A stretch of 64,000 bases of DNA from Cliona cf. orientalis (taxonomy: Eukaryota; Porifera; Demospongiae; Clionaida; Clionaidae), in contig OZ005690.1 of NCBI GenBank assembly GCA_963930775.1, positions 2,960,225-3,024,224 of the forward strand, read 5' to 3'. Positions 31,152-41,807 of the stretch are shown here, one piece after another. The position numbers and the translations under genes were made by a program. Each line of letters starts with the position of its first letter. The stretch's first letter is position 1. Under the pieces are notes generated by a model. That model saw nothing but the letters and a program-made list of their open reading frames with translations. It searched no databases and was not told where the DNA came from.

Positions 31152-33746
31152 ATGGCAAAGCCAGACGTCTCACAAACCTTTGGAATAACCAAAGAAACAC
31201 TGAAGTGTGTTGTTAGTGACAAGCACAGTAATGAGATCGCAAAACGCGTTAGTGGAGACTGGGAGAGTCTGGCTACCTTCATTGATATTTCCAGCATGGA
31301 TGTTGATGACATTAAAGAGAAGTATGACGAACCTCTGGACAGAAGGTTAGCCATGATGAGAAGGTGGCATGAGCTGTGGGGGAGTGAGGCTACCTACCGC
31401 AGTTTAGTAGAGGGTTTGAGACAGATTGGAAGGAGGGATTTGATTGAATTCCTGAAACAAGAGACCCACCCACCATCAGCTAGTGGATCAAAATTGCTCC
31501 TAGTATGTAATGCTGCTTTTGTAGCAGTTATTATCATCATCTTTGTTGGTGCTTTCAATTACAATACATATAATGCAGTTCCTATTCATAACATCTCCGA
31601 GTCTGGCACTAATCAGCAATATCTGACAAAAAATACTACCCATTCTTCCAAGACAGTAGAAGTACACCACCAAATAGTGAGTAACTGCGCATGCAGTTCT
31701 CCAGAAAGTGACCTTCCAATAATCCACCCACTGTTTGTGGGTAGAGAGAACGATGTACATCAGGTGTTACTGAAAGTAGCCAGAGCTCACATTGTCAACA
31801 TCAATGGAGCACCAGGGTTTGGAAAATCAACACTAGCGATTCATGTTGGTTATGAGATAGTCAAAAATGGAACTTCAGTTCGATATATAAATGTCGAGGA
31901 TAAAATGTTTTCTATAGTGAATCAATGGCAGAGGTCAGAGGGGAAAGCTAAGCCCAAATTTATGAGCAAAAACGATGTCCATCCAGGACAAATGACATCC
32001 CTGATTAAGCCTAGTAGGTCCTCAGTATCAAATAATTATCAAACAATGAGTAGTGAGCATAATAATATTATTATGCACGGAGACCTTGAAGAGCTACAAA
32101 AATGGAGTAAGGAAATGAAGTGTACCAATGTTCTTATTCTAGACAATTGTGATGACATGCTGATAAGTGAATATCGTCAACAATTTCTTACCTTAATCAA
32201 TACACTGGTAATGAGGTCCAAGTTTCAGCTACATATTGTAATAGTTTCACAAGAGAGATTATTGTATTTAGATGATTTTGATTGTTGGACAGTTAAAGAA
32301 CTTAATCAATCAGCATCTATTGAAATGCTTGATAAGATAGCACCAGCCATTGGTAATGAAACACTACGGGCAGCTGCTGAGTTAGTTGAAGGATGCCCCT
32401 TAGCATTAAAAGTTATTGGACAATTGCTCCACATACATGGAGTCAACTTGACGTCTAAGCTGAAGAAAGAAGTAGTTATCACTATTCTAGATGACGCTAG
32501 TATTCCAAAACACCGATTTCGTACAATTATGGACATTGCATTTGAAAGATTGGGAATTCTTAAGAATTGTGGATATATACTCAGTTTATTCCCAGGCTCA
32601 TTTGATGAACAGGCTGCTACTGCTATCATCCAAAAGGAGTGTTTGGAATTATATTTCAAACATCCTTTACTAAACGAGTACTCCTTTGCATACAACTACC
32701 GCTACAAATTGCATAGGCTCATTAAAGAATATTTACAAGAAAAAATTTCAATTGGTGAGAATACAACTTTTATGATTAAATTTCAAGCATACTTCAAATC
32801 ATGGCTACTGGATCATGCAATGAGCCAAGAGAATGATAAATTGGTGACTGAAAAGTACTCATTATCTTTCGAGTTACATAATCTTAATTACCTTAAAGAA
32901 TTACTCTTAACTAACATGCATCTATCACCCAAGGAACTTGCTGTTTTGGGACTTTTAAGTGATATGGACCTCATACAATTTGAACAACTTCACAGATACT
33001 ATGCAATTTACATTCTAAATGTACAAGAAATATGCCAACTTCTTAATAACCAGAAGCTGTGTGGGAAAATGTACTCAACTGTTGTGAGATATTTGTATCA
33101 GAGATGTAAATGTGAAACAACGTGGGCATATCTTCAGAATTTTTTCAAGTCTCCATGTATGGAATATTTCCAATGCAAAGTGGTACGTTATTTAGACGAC
33201 CTAGAGACATACGGTGTAAAATTGTACCTATCACAAGATGCATCATCCTACATAGATATCATACTTGGCTCACACTGCAATGAAGTGCACCGTATCCAGA
33301 AAAATGATTTTATCACCTTCAAATATTTTTTAACATCACTTATGGGAATGGTTTCTACTGTAGGTTCTTCAATGATTTTACGTAGAAGGGTATTTCTCAA
33401 CCATTTTTGTATGGACTGTATAATAACAATATTATTATGCATTGTGTGTGCCTGTACGATAGCTTTTATACCTATAGTGCTTTATTATGATATAGCTGTT
33501 ATTAATACACATCATCAATTTCTCAGAATGCTAGAAATTACATCAAAAGTATTATGTCCCTCTGTAATATTGTTAATTGCCATTATTTTCATTACCACAT
33601 TTATACTATCAAGAGTGAGGAACTATTATTCAGATATTAATGATAAGTTGACCGTGTTATTTTTTTTTACATCAGTTATTGTACAGCTTATTAGTCTGTC
33701 TCTACCAGATTATTATTGCTGTCAGTTCATTCCATTATGCATTTGA
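31152..33746 (+). CDS. DEATH/NB-ARC transmembrane NLR-like protein C
   Basis: Single exon, 864 residues; the ATG at 31152 (AAGATGGCA) aligns with the starts of A, B and D. DEATH domain first (WESLATFIDI, ELWGSEAT), then one membrane segment (AAFVAVIIIIFVGAF), a linker with NIS and NTT sequons, and an NB-ARC NTPase with P-loop GAPGFGKST, VLILDNCDD and GCPLA. The winged-helix motif is YKLHRLIKEYL. A helical Cys-containing region (CKCETTWAYLQNFF) and four hydrophobic C-terminal segments follow, ending CCQFIPLCI. The 150 bp around the P-loop differ from gene A by only a few bases, whereas the stretch between P-loop and Walker B and the membrane segments differ much more. The SEC31 copy downstream is convergent. 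Confidence 0.88.
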   Translation: MAKPDVSQTFGITKETLKCVVSDKHSNEIAKRVSGDWESLATFIDISSMDVDDIKEKYDEPLDRRLAMMRRWHELWGSEATYRSLVEGLRQIGRRDLIEFLKQETHPPSASGSKLLLVCNAAFVAVIIIIFVGAFNYNTYNAVPIHNISESGTNQQYLTKNTTHSSKTVEVHHQIVSNCACSSPESDLPIIHPLFVGRENDVHQVLLKVARAHIVNINGAPGFGKSTLAIHVGYEIVKNGTSVRYINVEDKMFSIVNQWQRSEGKAKPKFMSKNDVHPGQMTSLIKPSRSSVSNNYQTMSSEHNNIIMHGDLEELQKWSKEMKCTNVLILDNCDDMLISEYRQQFLTLINTLVMRSKFQLHIVIVSQERLLYLDDFDCWTVKELNQSASIEMLDKIAPAIGNETLRAAAELVEGCPLALKVIGQLLHIHGVNLTSKLKKEVVITILDDASIPKHRFRTIMDIAFERLGILKNCGYILSLFPGSFDEQAATAIIQKECLELYFKHPLLNEYSFAYNYRYKLHRLIKEYLQEKISIGENTTFMIKFQAYFKSWLLDHAMSQENDKLVTEKYSLSFELHNLNYLKELLLTNMHLSPKELAVLGLLSDMDLIQFEQLHRYYAIYILNVQEICQLLNNQKLCGKMYSTVVRYLYQRCKCETTWAYLQNFFKSPCMEYFQCKVVRYLDDLETYGVKLYLSQDASSYIDIILGSHCNEVHRIQKNDFITFKYFLTSLMGMVSTVGSSMILRRRVFLNHFCMDCIITILLCIVCACTIAFIPIVLYYDIAVINTHHQFLRMLEITSKVLCPSVILLIAIIFITTFILSRVRNYYSDINDKLTVLFFFTSVIVQLISLSLPDYYCCQFIPLCI

Positions 33747-34314
33747 GTAGCAACACTATTATAATTATAATTATTTAGTATGGTTGTCTGTTTTAGTAAC
33801 AGAACTAGAAATGACTGATCATAACCTTAAGACACAACATGTACCAATGTATGAACTTGATCTGAAAGTGTAGGAAGGTTTCCTTAATATGTGCGAGGGG
33901 ATGCATGTGGGTGGGATTCTATGATAATAATATTATGTGTATAATAATAGCTATTAAATACAAAGTCTTAGAGGATAACTCCTAAATCATTTAGAGATTC
34001 TGTATAATGGATTTATATATATGCTCGACGAAATCCATTATACAAAGCTGAGTGAGGCATCAACAGCACGACTATATATCAACAATGAATGGCAACCATG
34101 ATCACATGCATGCAGGTGGAGCCAATGTATTATTCAGTGTTACGTCATTCGAGTATTGGGGAACATAAAATAATTTTTTAGCGTCGACCGCCAAAATCTG
34201 ACATCCCCGCCAATATTTTGGGCTATATAATATAGTAATACTTACATAAATTTTAATAGTCCCTAACAAAGCAGGTTCAATAATAATTCAGAAGTCAATG
34301 TAGTTGGTTATAAT
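33747..34314. other. Intergenic spacer between gene C and SEC31 copy 3
   Basis: No gene is seen. The left end resembles the 3' flanks of A and D; the right end (CCCTAACAAAGCAGGTTCA) matches the SEC31 3' flank. It belongs to the duplicated unit. Confidence 0.55.
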
Positions 34315-35910
34315 TCAAACCCTAAGTTGCATTCCCAGTTGCAGTAAAGTTTTGATTCCCGGCATGAAGCTACTGATCTCAGAGAAGTTGGTAGTCGTCA
34401 CCATCTGATTGTACCTCATCAGCCCCGAGTTATAGTTCAGGCTCTGGGCATCTAGAAAAATGTGAAGGCTTTGCTAATAGATATTATTTGAAAAGGAATT
34501 TTATATAGAAAAGCATACATATAGATAAGATGCGGCAATTAAAGTATAGCTAATAATGATTGCCCACCAAAAGTCCATTATGGAAGTCTTTAACATATTT
34601 ATTATGGTCTGCACATGATAATATTATAAAATTACCTTGGCTAATATAGTAAAGACCTTGGAGTACATCAGGAGAGACCTGCAGGTGGACAGAAACGATA
34701 AATATTTGCGTTTGTAAAATTAGTATGTAGCTATACATGTACATACCTTGGATTCCCTCAATAGATCATAGAGGATGGCCAACTTCTTTCCAATGTCATC
34801 CAGCTTCCTCTTGATTGCCTGGATACATGGAAAACCATTATTATTGTTATTGCTGGCATATTAATGCTTTATTTCTTCCAAAAATTGGAAAATTAAGATT
34901 ATGTAACCATTACACTCAGCTCTTCCATGTACTAAGTATACATACATACATGTATGATCAATTGCCATAACTAACGGTAGTGTTGGCTCGACCTTTGCAC
35001 CTCTCCAGCATGGCATCAAAGGCCTGTACCATTGGCATATGCTCCTGAGGAATGGGCAGCTTCTGCACAGGGGCGGGGCTGGGAGACTGCATGGACAAAG
35101 GAAGAAAATATATACTGAATAGAATATGTACATATAGATAGGTATTGGAACATTACCAGTATTATACTAGTGGCTACGAAAAGTAGCATTATTTTTTGTA
35201 TAAAAATATATTGAAACATGTCAAAAGTGACACTTCGATTGACATTAACACAAGACATGAACGAATATGTCAAGGCCTTCATTTACATGTACATACATAT
35301 TAGGCTAAACGTGAACTATCACAATGTCAGAGAATATTTCAGTGCTTGATGCCAAACTATTCATATAGATTGGCTTCATCATAATATCAAGATGTTTACA
35401 TGTAAGTATCAAATTGTTGCCCTCAGCTTTACGTACCTTACGCCGGGCTGCAGAAGCACCTTGGCCCCCAGAAGGCTGGGAAATGGGTGGAGCATGTGGG
35501 CGTGGTTGAGTATCAGGCGTTGCGTGTAGTGGATTCATAACAGGGTTCATGATCGGAGTCAGTCGAGAAGTGGACAGATCAGTGGCCTGTGAAACAAAAT
35601 TTATAGCATCAAAGCTGGAGCTATTATGTGCATGCATGTACATGCATAATGTAAATGTACACATCGATAAGGACGGTTCATCATACTGAGGAACCACAGG
35701 GTACAAAGTATACAGTAAATTGTCAATCAAGGTATATATGTACATGTATAACAGACTTCCACCTAGTACCTACATGTACATGTACATGTACAGTTTACAT
35801 TATCATAATGAATGCACAGGAGTGCAAAACCCTTACCGGCGCATGCATGACTCATGCACATATAGAGATCTATAGTAGCTAGCAGTATGTATGCCTGCTC
35901 AATATAAGGA

Positions 35911-35965
35911 GTATTGAACTAGATACATACTACCATAATATGGTAGTATGTATCTAGTTCAATAC
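35911..35965. repeat. 27-bp-arm perfect hairpin
   Basis: GTATTGAACTAGATACATAC..., its exact complement and a one-base centre make a perfect palindrome close to the left edge of the composite insertion. It may be the end of a foldback element. Confidence 0.75.
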
Positions 35966-36491
35966 TATATGCATACCCTGCACCTGAGGTACTCCAGTTT
36001 TCTTCAGAGTCAGTGCATGATATAGGCTAGGGGGAAGGCACCTGCCTATGTACTATAATAACTGAAAGCCTCTGTGACTACTTAAACTCAATTATGCACT
36101 TGAGAGCCACTGCCTGTTTACACTGTCACTGCAGTGACCAACAAGGCACAGAATGGCAAGCACAGCTGCACACTATTATACCACTGGGCAAGGACTTAAC
36201 GTGACCACTCTTCCTTGATGCCTGGTAATCCTCAGATGCGTACTTTCTCTCAGACGACCCTTACCATACGGACGGACGGACGGACGGACAAAAATCGCCA
36301 AACGATTGCAGTAACCCTCCGCCTACGCTTTGCGGCGAGGGTTAATAACTAGTGACATGCATGGCCTGTTTGGGGCGAGCCTGAGCTAAGAAAGGCTCTG
36401 TCGGACTGGATATAGATCTATGGACTGGAGTAGAGACTATTAAAAGCCGTAGATCGTCATGGAAGACCATGGACAATGAATCCAAGTACGA

Positions 36492-36571
36492 CAGTAGTCT
36501 CGTGCTCAGCCCCTCCTACGCAAAAAGGGAGAACCTTTCTCCTTTTGCGTAGGAAGGGCTGGGTACGAGAC
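36492..36571. mobile_element. 80-bp foldback element
   Basis: TAGTCTCGTGCTCAGCCCC... and ...GGGCTGGGTACGAGACTA are inverted with a CCTACGCAAAA/TTTTGCGTAGG inner pair; almost the whole length can form one hairpin. Confidence 0.65.
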
Positions 36572-38019
36572 TAGTATGACAGTTATAGTTGCTGTGTACC
36601 TACCTGATAGTCCACTCCACATACGTAGTGTTTATTCTATGCCAACTGTTGGCAAAATTAATTGGGGCGAGCCTGAGCGAGCCCCACATAGACGAGTCAA
36701 ACGCTCGCAATCCATATATTATTGGGGCGAGCCTGAGCGAGCCCCACATAGACGAGGTGAATGCTCGCAATCCATATATTATTATTATGTATGGTACGTC
36801 CGTCACGCGCGAACCGCCATAGACATTGTACAGCGCTGCGCGGTATATTTCAAAAGGCCGCATGAAAACATTTGCGTCAGCATACGCGCCGTATATACGC
36901 CTTTCTAATTTAGTGAATTGCAAATTTACACTCGTGCCTGCATGTAGTGCATGTAGTAAGCTAGCTAGGAGCTACCGCGTACCGTTGGTATCAAGCTGTA
37001 CCGCGCGGGACTCCAAAGGAGGAGGGAGCGAGACAGAGCTCGTCGTCAGCTCAACAGCGCAAGGACCAGCTAAGAATGCGATAAAGATAGACGTGCTGCT
37101 AACTGACTCTGACAATAGAGGCAGGCTAAATTTAAATTAACTTTCTCTTGATTCACGGTTAGCAGACACTATGTCGAGGGAACTAGCTATCGTGCAGATG
37201 TATAGGCCTACATAGCACTATGAGACTGTCTGTCATTGTCTGCTTGCATGGATATGTATCGGTGGTCTGCATGATCTATTGTGCTATGGCTTTGTTATTA
37301 GCTAAAAGTTTTCGAGTCTCAGCTACTGACGGAGACTTTCAGAGGCTCAGCTCAGGCTCGCCCCAAACAGGCCCTGCATGACACCAGTTATGTTTATGAT
37401 TTTATATGTATGGTACGTCCGTCACGCGCGAACCGCCATAGACATTGTACAGCGCTGCGCGGTATATTTCAAAAGGCCGCATGAAAACATTTGCGTCAGC
37501 ATAGTCACGTGGTTTTTTGACACATTGAATTATTTCAGTGAATTTCGCCACTTTTTTTGGCCACTTTATTACGACTATACTTGTTCTCTGCTACTGTTTT
37601 AGTATGAGTTCTACTAACACTCAATCTGCTGCTTTTACTTGTATGATCGAGCAAGCTACCGTATGGCGCCGTACAGAAGTAAGGCTCCAAGGAGGAGAGA
37701 GCGAGACAGAGCTCATCGTCAGCTCAACAGCGCAAGCACCACCTAAGAACGCGATAAAGATAGACGTGCTGCTCACCAACTCTGACAACAGAGGCAGTTA
37801 AAAATTATTCTGTTGGCACAAGCACTATGAGACTGTCTGTCATTGAGCCTGTATGGCCTGCTTGGATCTGTATTAGTGGTCTTCAAGATAGCTATTTGTG
37901 TGGCTATGATTTTAAGTTTTCAAGTTGCAGCTACTGACAGAGATTTTCAGAGGCTCAGCTCAGGCTCGCCCCAAACAGGCCCTGCGTGACACTAGTTATA
38001 GCGGCTGGCGGCGATAGTG

Positions 38020-38347
38020 TAGTCTCGCTAGCCACACCCTTCAATCTCCGCACGCGAGAAAGAGGGTCTGGTAACTTCGCGTACATCGAGTTGTACACGC
38101 TCCAAGATCCTGGAGCGACCAATCAGATTGCAGCTTTTCGGCGTTACCATAGCGCAATAACCGCGCATTGTTATTAAACATCGCGCGCCTATATTGAATG
38201 CCAGGCAAGCGCGCGCCGCGCAATTTAAACATAACGTGACGTCACGTAAAACGGTCCATTATTGAATTCCAGCAGCACAACTCTATGTACGCGAAGGTAC
38301 CAGACCCTCTTTCTCTCCGAGATTGAAGGGTGTGGCTTGCGAGACTA
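38020..38347. mobile_element. Mutator-like MITE with 9-bp target duplication
   Basis: Inverted ends TAGTCTCGCTAGCCACACC / GGTGTGGCTTGCGAGACTA extend inward about 45 bp with interruptions. GCGATAGTG is duplicated at 38011-38019 and 38348-38356. A 9-bp duplication is typical of Mutator-like transposons. Related, damaged copies lie at 15589-15879 and about 20095-20125. Confidence 0.75.
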
Positions 38348-38600
38348 GCGATAGTGCTAGTGAAAGCAAGAGTGTAAATTTACAATAAATTTTGCTAAAT
38401 TAGAGCGGCGTATATACGGCCCGTAGCCCAGGCATGAGAATGCGTATTGGAATATTTCGCGCTTATGTCCATAGAGCCATATGGAAATATATTTCGCGTG
38501 ACCGACGTACCATAATAATATATAATTCGCGCACAGCTGTACCGTTTATGTGGGGCTCGCTCAGGCTCGCCCCAATTATGTCATACCTTCTTAGTTATAA

Positions 38601-38838
38601 GGCCACTCCAAATTAATTCATTGTTTCTCATCCCCCCCTGAGCCAAAAACTGATGCGGGCGGGCGGCTGGAAATGGTCGTTTATTTACAAGTTTGATGGG
38701 AAATGGTCGTCAAAACCATAAGTTCAGCAGTCCAAAAAATCGAGGCGGTATACTTTTGTATTGTGCTAGTGCTGATGGAAATACATGCGGGCGGAAATCA
38801 AGGGGGGATGAGAAACAACTAATTGATTTGGAGTGGCC
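38601..38838. mobile_element. PIF/Harbinger-like MITE in SEC31 copy exon (238 bp)
   Basis: Ends GGCCACTCCAAATTAATT / AATTGATTTGGAGTGGCC are flanked by TAA at 38598-38600 and 38839-38841. The empty site GTTATAATAGG is present in the copies at 10010 and 48190. Confidence 0.85.
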
Positions 38839-38928
38839 TAATAGGAGGATCATTCCAAGTCACAGGAGCATCGACAGGGTCAGGGACCATACTCCCTCTT
38901 CCAGGCCGGGGCAAGCCAGGCTGCATAA

Positions 38929-39126
38929 GGCCACTCCAAATTAATTCATTGTTTCTCATCCCCCCCTGAGCCAAAAATTGATGCGGGCGGGCGGCTGGAA
39001 ATGGTCGTTTATTCACAAGTTTGATGGGTAATGGTCGTCAAAACCATAAGTTCAGCAGTCCAAAAAATCGAGGCGGTATACTTTTGTATTGTGGGATGAA
39101 AAACAACTAATTGATTTGGAGTGGCC
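38929..39126. mobile_element. PIF/Harbinger-like MITE in SEC31 copy exon (198 bp)
   Basis: It belongs to the same family as 38601-38838 and is shorter by an internal deletion. TAA is duplicated at 38926-38928 and 39127-39129. The empty site CTGCATAATACCGG is present at 10125 and 48310. Two insertions of one family lie within 330 bp of a coding exon. Confidence 0.85.
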
Positions 39127-40480
39127 TAATACCGGGCATAGTAGACGGGGTGTAAGTTTCGGTAGAGGGCTGCATGATGGCTGTACCATGAGACACCAAT
39201 GGCTGAGTGATAGGAGGAGCATAGCCACCTCCATGACCAAAATTTGGTTGAGGAACTGGCTGAGGTGGATATCCACTAATTGAAGTCATACCACCACCAA
39301 CACCTTGTATATGGTAAGGGTTAGGAGTAGTGTTAGGCTGCTGTGTGCTGGTAACCATATTTGTCGATGTAGCAATTGAACTGGTACTGGTAGCTGCTCC
39401 CTGGTTGGGTTGACTCGGAGCCGTGGGTTCAGGGGTACGAGATCCCTTCACTCCAACGGCAGCAAAGGGGAACTTTGGTCGAGGGGAGGAGGAGGAACCG
39501 TGAGCCTGGTACACACGATCATGGAGGACAGCAGTCTCATTCTGCAGAAAAGTCAAAAACACACAAGGACTTAATTAAACAAGTTGAATACAAGTTGCCA
39601 CCAGCAAAAAAACCACGTTGTACAAAAATAACATTTACATGTACATGTACATAGATGCCAAAGTAATCGGTATTTAACAGCATCACTCCAACAATCTCCA
39701 CTCTCCCACCCTCCACCAATTTTCAAAATTGCTCTACCTATTATAATATAATAACCAAAATACATGTATATCATGCTACACTATAGTACTTACTTGCTCT
39801 CCGGCAGCCTGCTGTAGATAGTTGAGGGCAGTTCCCAGTGAACCCTGGGATGCCAGCAGACTGGCGTACAGCCTCAGCTTAGACTGGAGTGTGTCGCTAG
39901 AAGAAGCATCAAACTGCTTCCTCTCCTTCTCCACGGCTTTCTTCAGAAGGACCACCTTCTCTATGAGGTCTTGGAGGATAAGGGCATTGCCATTGGACAG
40001 GGAGAATTCTGAGTCAGCACTTGAGGAATTTCTGGGAAGATCGAATAATATCCATACTTATACATGTAAAACTTCATATACTCAACCTCATTTTCATGAG
40101 TACAGATGCAGATAGATACTGGTACAGTTCTTACCACCATTCCACAAACTTCTCGACATTGCCAGAATATATGTAGCAGAGGCCAGCACTGTCCTTCAAT
40201 TAACTGACCTTCCATCTCAGTCTCCAGTCTACCACCCAACACATCTGTGTACATAATACAGAGGAGAATGGGTTAATTAATTAAGTTCATCACATTATGA
40301 TTAATTTTTTGCTAGTCAGTACACACATGTATACACTGTAACTAGCCTCATCCTCAGGCACCCCGATCTTTTCTCGTGTGCATTAAAAATATCGGGTTGC
40401 CTGGGAACGAGGCTACACTGTAACACTGATGTATTATTTTCCTAAATGCTTACCACAGAGTCTAGCAAAGTCATCAGGCC

Positions 40481-40531
40481 GCAATCTGGAGAGCTAGAGG
40501 GAGCTGTTGGCTGCCTTCGTTACTTATGCTG
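40481..40531. other. 51-bp microinversion inside a SEC31-copy exon
   Basis: Compared with the exon at 49851-49977, the stretch is present as its reverse complement (GCAATCTGGAGAGCT... on the + strand), while both flanks (GCAAAGTCATCAGGCC and CCAAACCATGGCAA) keep normal orientation. Short GGCC/GCC repeats sit at the breakpoints. Confidence 0.85.
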
Positions 40532-40566
40532 GCCAAACCATGGCAATTTTAGTCCACTGACAATTC

Positions 40567-40930
40567 GTTTTTATGGAAGCTTACCATGTTCCTTATATGC
40601 CCAAACATCGCTATTGGACTGGACTGCTGCTTTTAGCCAGTGCCCTACTGCCAATGTATTGGGTGATCCACAGATTCAGCTCATTTCGATTATCTTTATA
40701 CTGATTTGCAATATCCTTCTCAAAATGTTTATCACCACAAAGATATTCAACAGATGGCTAATCGATTCACTGGAGTCATTCTTCTATTTCAATATCGTCT
40801 TTTTTTTACTTCGTTTACAGCTTACAACTTCAGCATGGGAGCTAGGGAATCAGGATGTTATAGCCTATGCATCGATCAGTGGCACTGTCAATAGTAGCGA
40901 CAAAAATTTGGGGTGGAAGTGTAATAAATG
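40567..40930 (+). pseudogene. Beta-helix receptor membrane-part fragment, fused to SEC31 copy
   Basis: It starts mid-gene at VFMEAYHVPYMPKHRYWTGL, directly joined to the inverted-exon SEC31 fragment. It then reads in broken frames through LGDPQIQLISIIFILI and IFNRWLIDSLESFFYFNI, and ends at TGA 40929-40931. It corresponds to 18240-18600. Short deletions remove part of the first membrane segments. Confidence 0.65.
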
Positions 40931-41026
40931 AGTGGCAGCACGCCAAGTTCCTTGGGACATATTTTGAGGACAATTCCTCCAGCTCAGACTGTTTTGGATA
41001 ATTTTGATCATAGTGCAGTCAGCCTG

Positions 41027-41720
41027 TGTACACATTGAATTTCATTACCGGCAATTTGCAAGTAGTATTGTGGTTTGACAGCTAGGATATGCTTGAGCAT
41101 GACAAAGGTTGCATAACACTCCTACACATAATTATTTTGACAAAGGCTAGCTGTATAGTAATCTATTATATTAAGTCAATGGCTACATCATGATCTCATG
41201 CAAAAAATTAAAATTTTATTCATATTAATTAATTTTACTAAGTCTGAGCCCACAATGCATATGAATATTAAACTACTGCAATGAGATTAGTTAAGAGCAT
41301 CACCCACATACTTCAAATTATGCATGTAGGCCACACAAAAATGGGGTGTGATTCACTGTGTAGCTAGCTACACATTGAATTTCATTACCGGCAATTTGCG
41401 AGTAGCATTGTGGTAGGACATGCGCTTGAATATGATAAAAGTTGCATAATACTCCTACACAATGTCATAATAATTATTATTTTGATGAAGGCTAGCTGTA
41501 TATAGGACTTAGTCTATAACCATTATTATAATATTATTAAGTGATATTTTATCAATGGCTATAGCTATAGATCATGATCTCATGCAAAAAAATTTTTATT
41601 GACATTTTTACTAACTTAAAGTCTGAGCCCACAGTGCATATGAATATTAAACTACTGCAATGAAATTAGTTAAGAGCATCACCCACATACTTCAAATTAC
41701 ATATTATGTAGGCCACACAA
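41027..41720. repeat. ~345-bp tandem duplication of the gene D 5' flank
   Basis: The two halves (about 41027-41366 and 41368-41720) both start TACACATTGAATTTCATTAC and both end with the family 5' block, so an orphan block lies at 41332-41350, followed by no gene. Differences of a few percent indicate an older duplication. Confidence 0.75.
41332..41350 (+). promoter_or_regulatory. Orphan copy of the conserved 5' block
   Basis: CACACAAAAATGGGGTGTG is followed by GATTC and then unrelated sequence; no reading frame of the family follows. It is the upstream half of the tandem duplication. Confidence 0.45.
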
Positions 41721-41731
41721 AAAGGGGTGTG
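41714..41731 (+). promoter_or_regulatory. Conserved 5' block of DEATH/NB-ARC gene D
   Basis: CACACAAAAAGGGGTGTG, a perfect CACAC/GTGTG dyad, lies about 77 bp before the ATG at 41808. Confidence 0.5.
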
Positions 41732-41807
41732 ATTCAGGAGCCCAAGTGTGCAAGCTGCTAAAGAGAACTGTTACAATAATATTATCTTTGTAATACAAGC
41801 AGAGAAG

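Larger units (their letters stand above)
35809..38576. mobile_element. Composite insertion of GGGGCGAGCCTGAGC-type elements
   Basis: It interrupts SEC31 copy 3. It contains several copies, in both orientations, of a terminal-like motif: GGCCTGTTTGGGGCGAGCC at about 36365, ATTGGGGCGAGCCTGAGC at 36661 and 36721, and inverted forms at about 37350, 37960 and 38550-38576. 36661-36720 and 36721-36780 are a 60-bp tandem duplication. About 36791-37390 and 37410-38000 are ~610-bp tandem duplicates (ATGGTACGTCCGTCACGCG; GATAAAGATAGACGTGCTGC). No transposase is recognised. It looks like repeated insertion and duplication of one non-autonomous family. Confidence 0.65.
34315..40566 (-). pseudogene. SEC31 3'-half duplicate 3, split by insertions
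   Basis: Five 3' exons are intact: 35586-35437, 35086-34976, 34818-34747, 34678-34636 and 34451-34315 (TGA). The Pro-rich exon starts at 39541 and ends at 38587, so a 2.8-kb insertion (about 35809-38576) lies in the intron between them. The Pro-rich exon itself holds two MITEs (38601-38838, 38929-39126). Upstream, 40031-39794 is intact, 40244-40135 has a 4-bp TTAA insertion (frameshift), and the next exon (40454 to about 40566) contains a 51-bp inversion and then joins unrelated sequence. It cannot encode SEC31. Intron sequence on the two sides of the insertion (ACATTATCATAAT / ATTATGTCATACC) reconstitutes the intron seen at 48150. Confidence 0.85.

Noticed and set aside
36576-36908. Overlapping frames in the 36.6-37.8 kb region
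   Set aside because: They fall in tandem-duplicated transposon sequence; repeats explain their recurrence.
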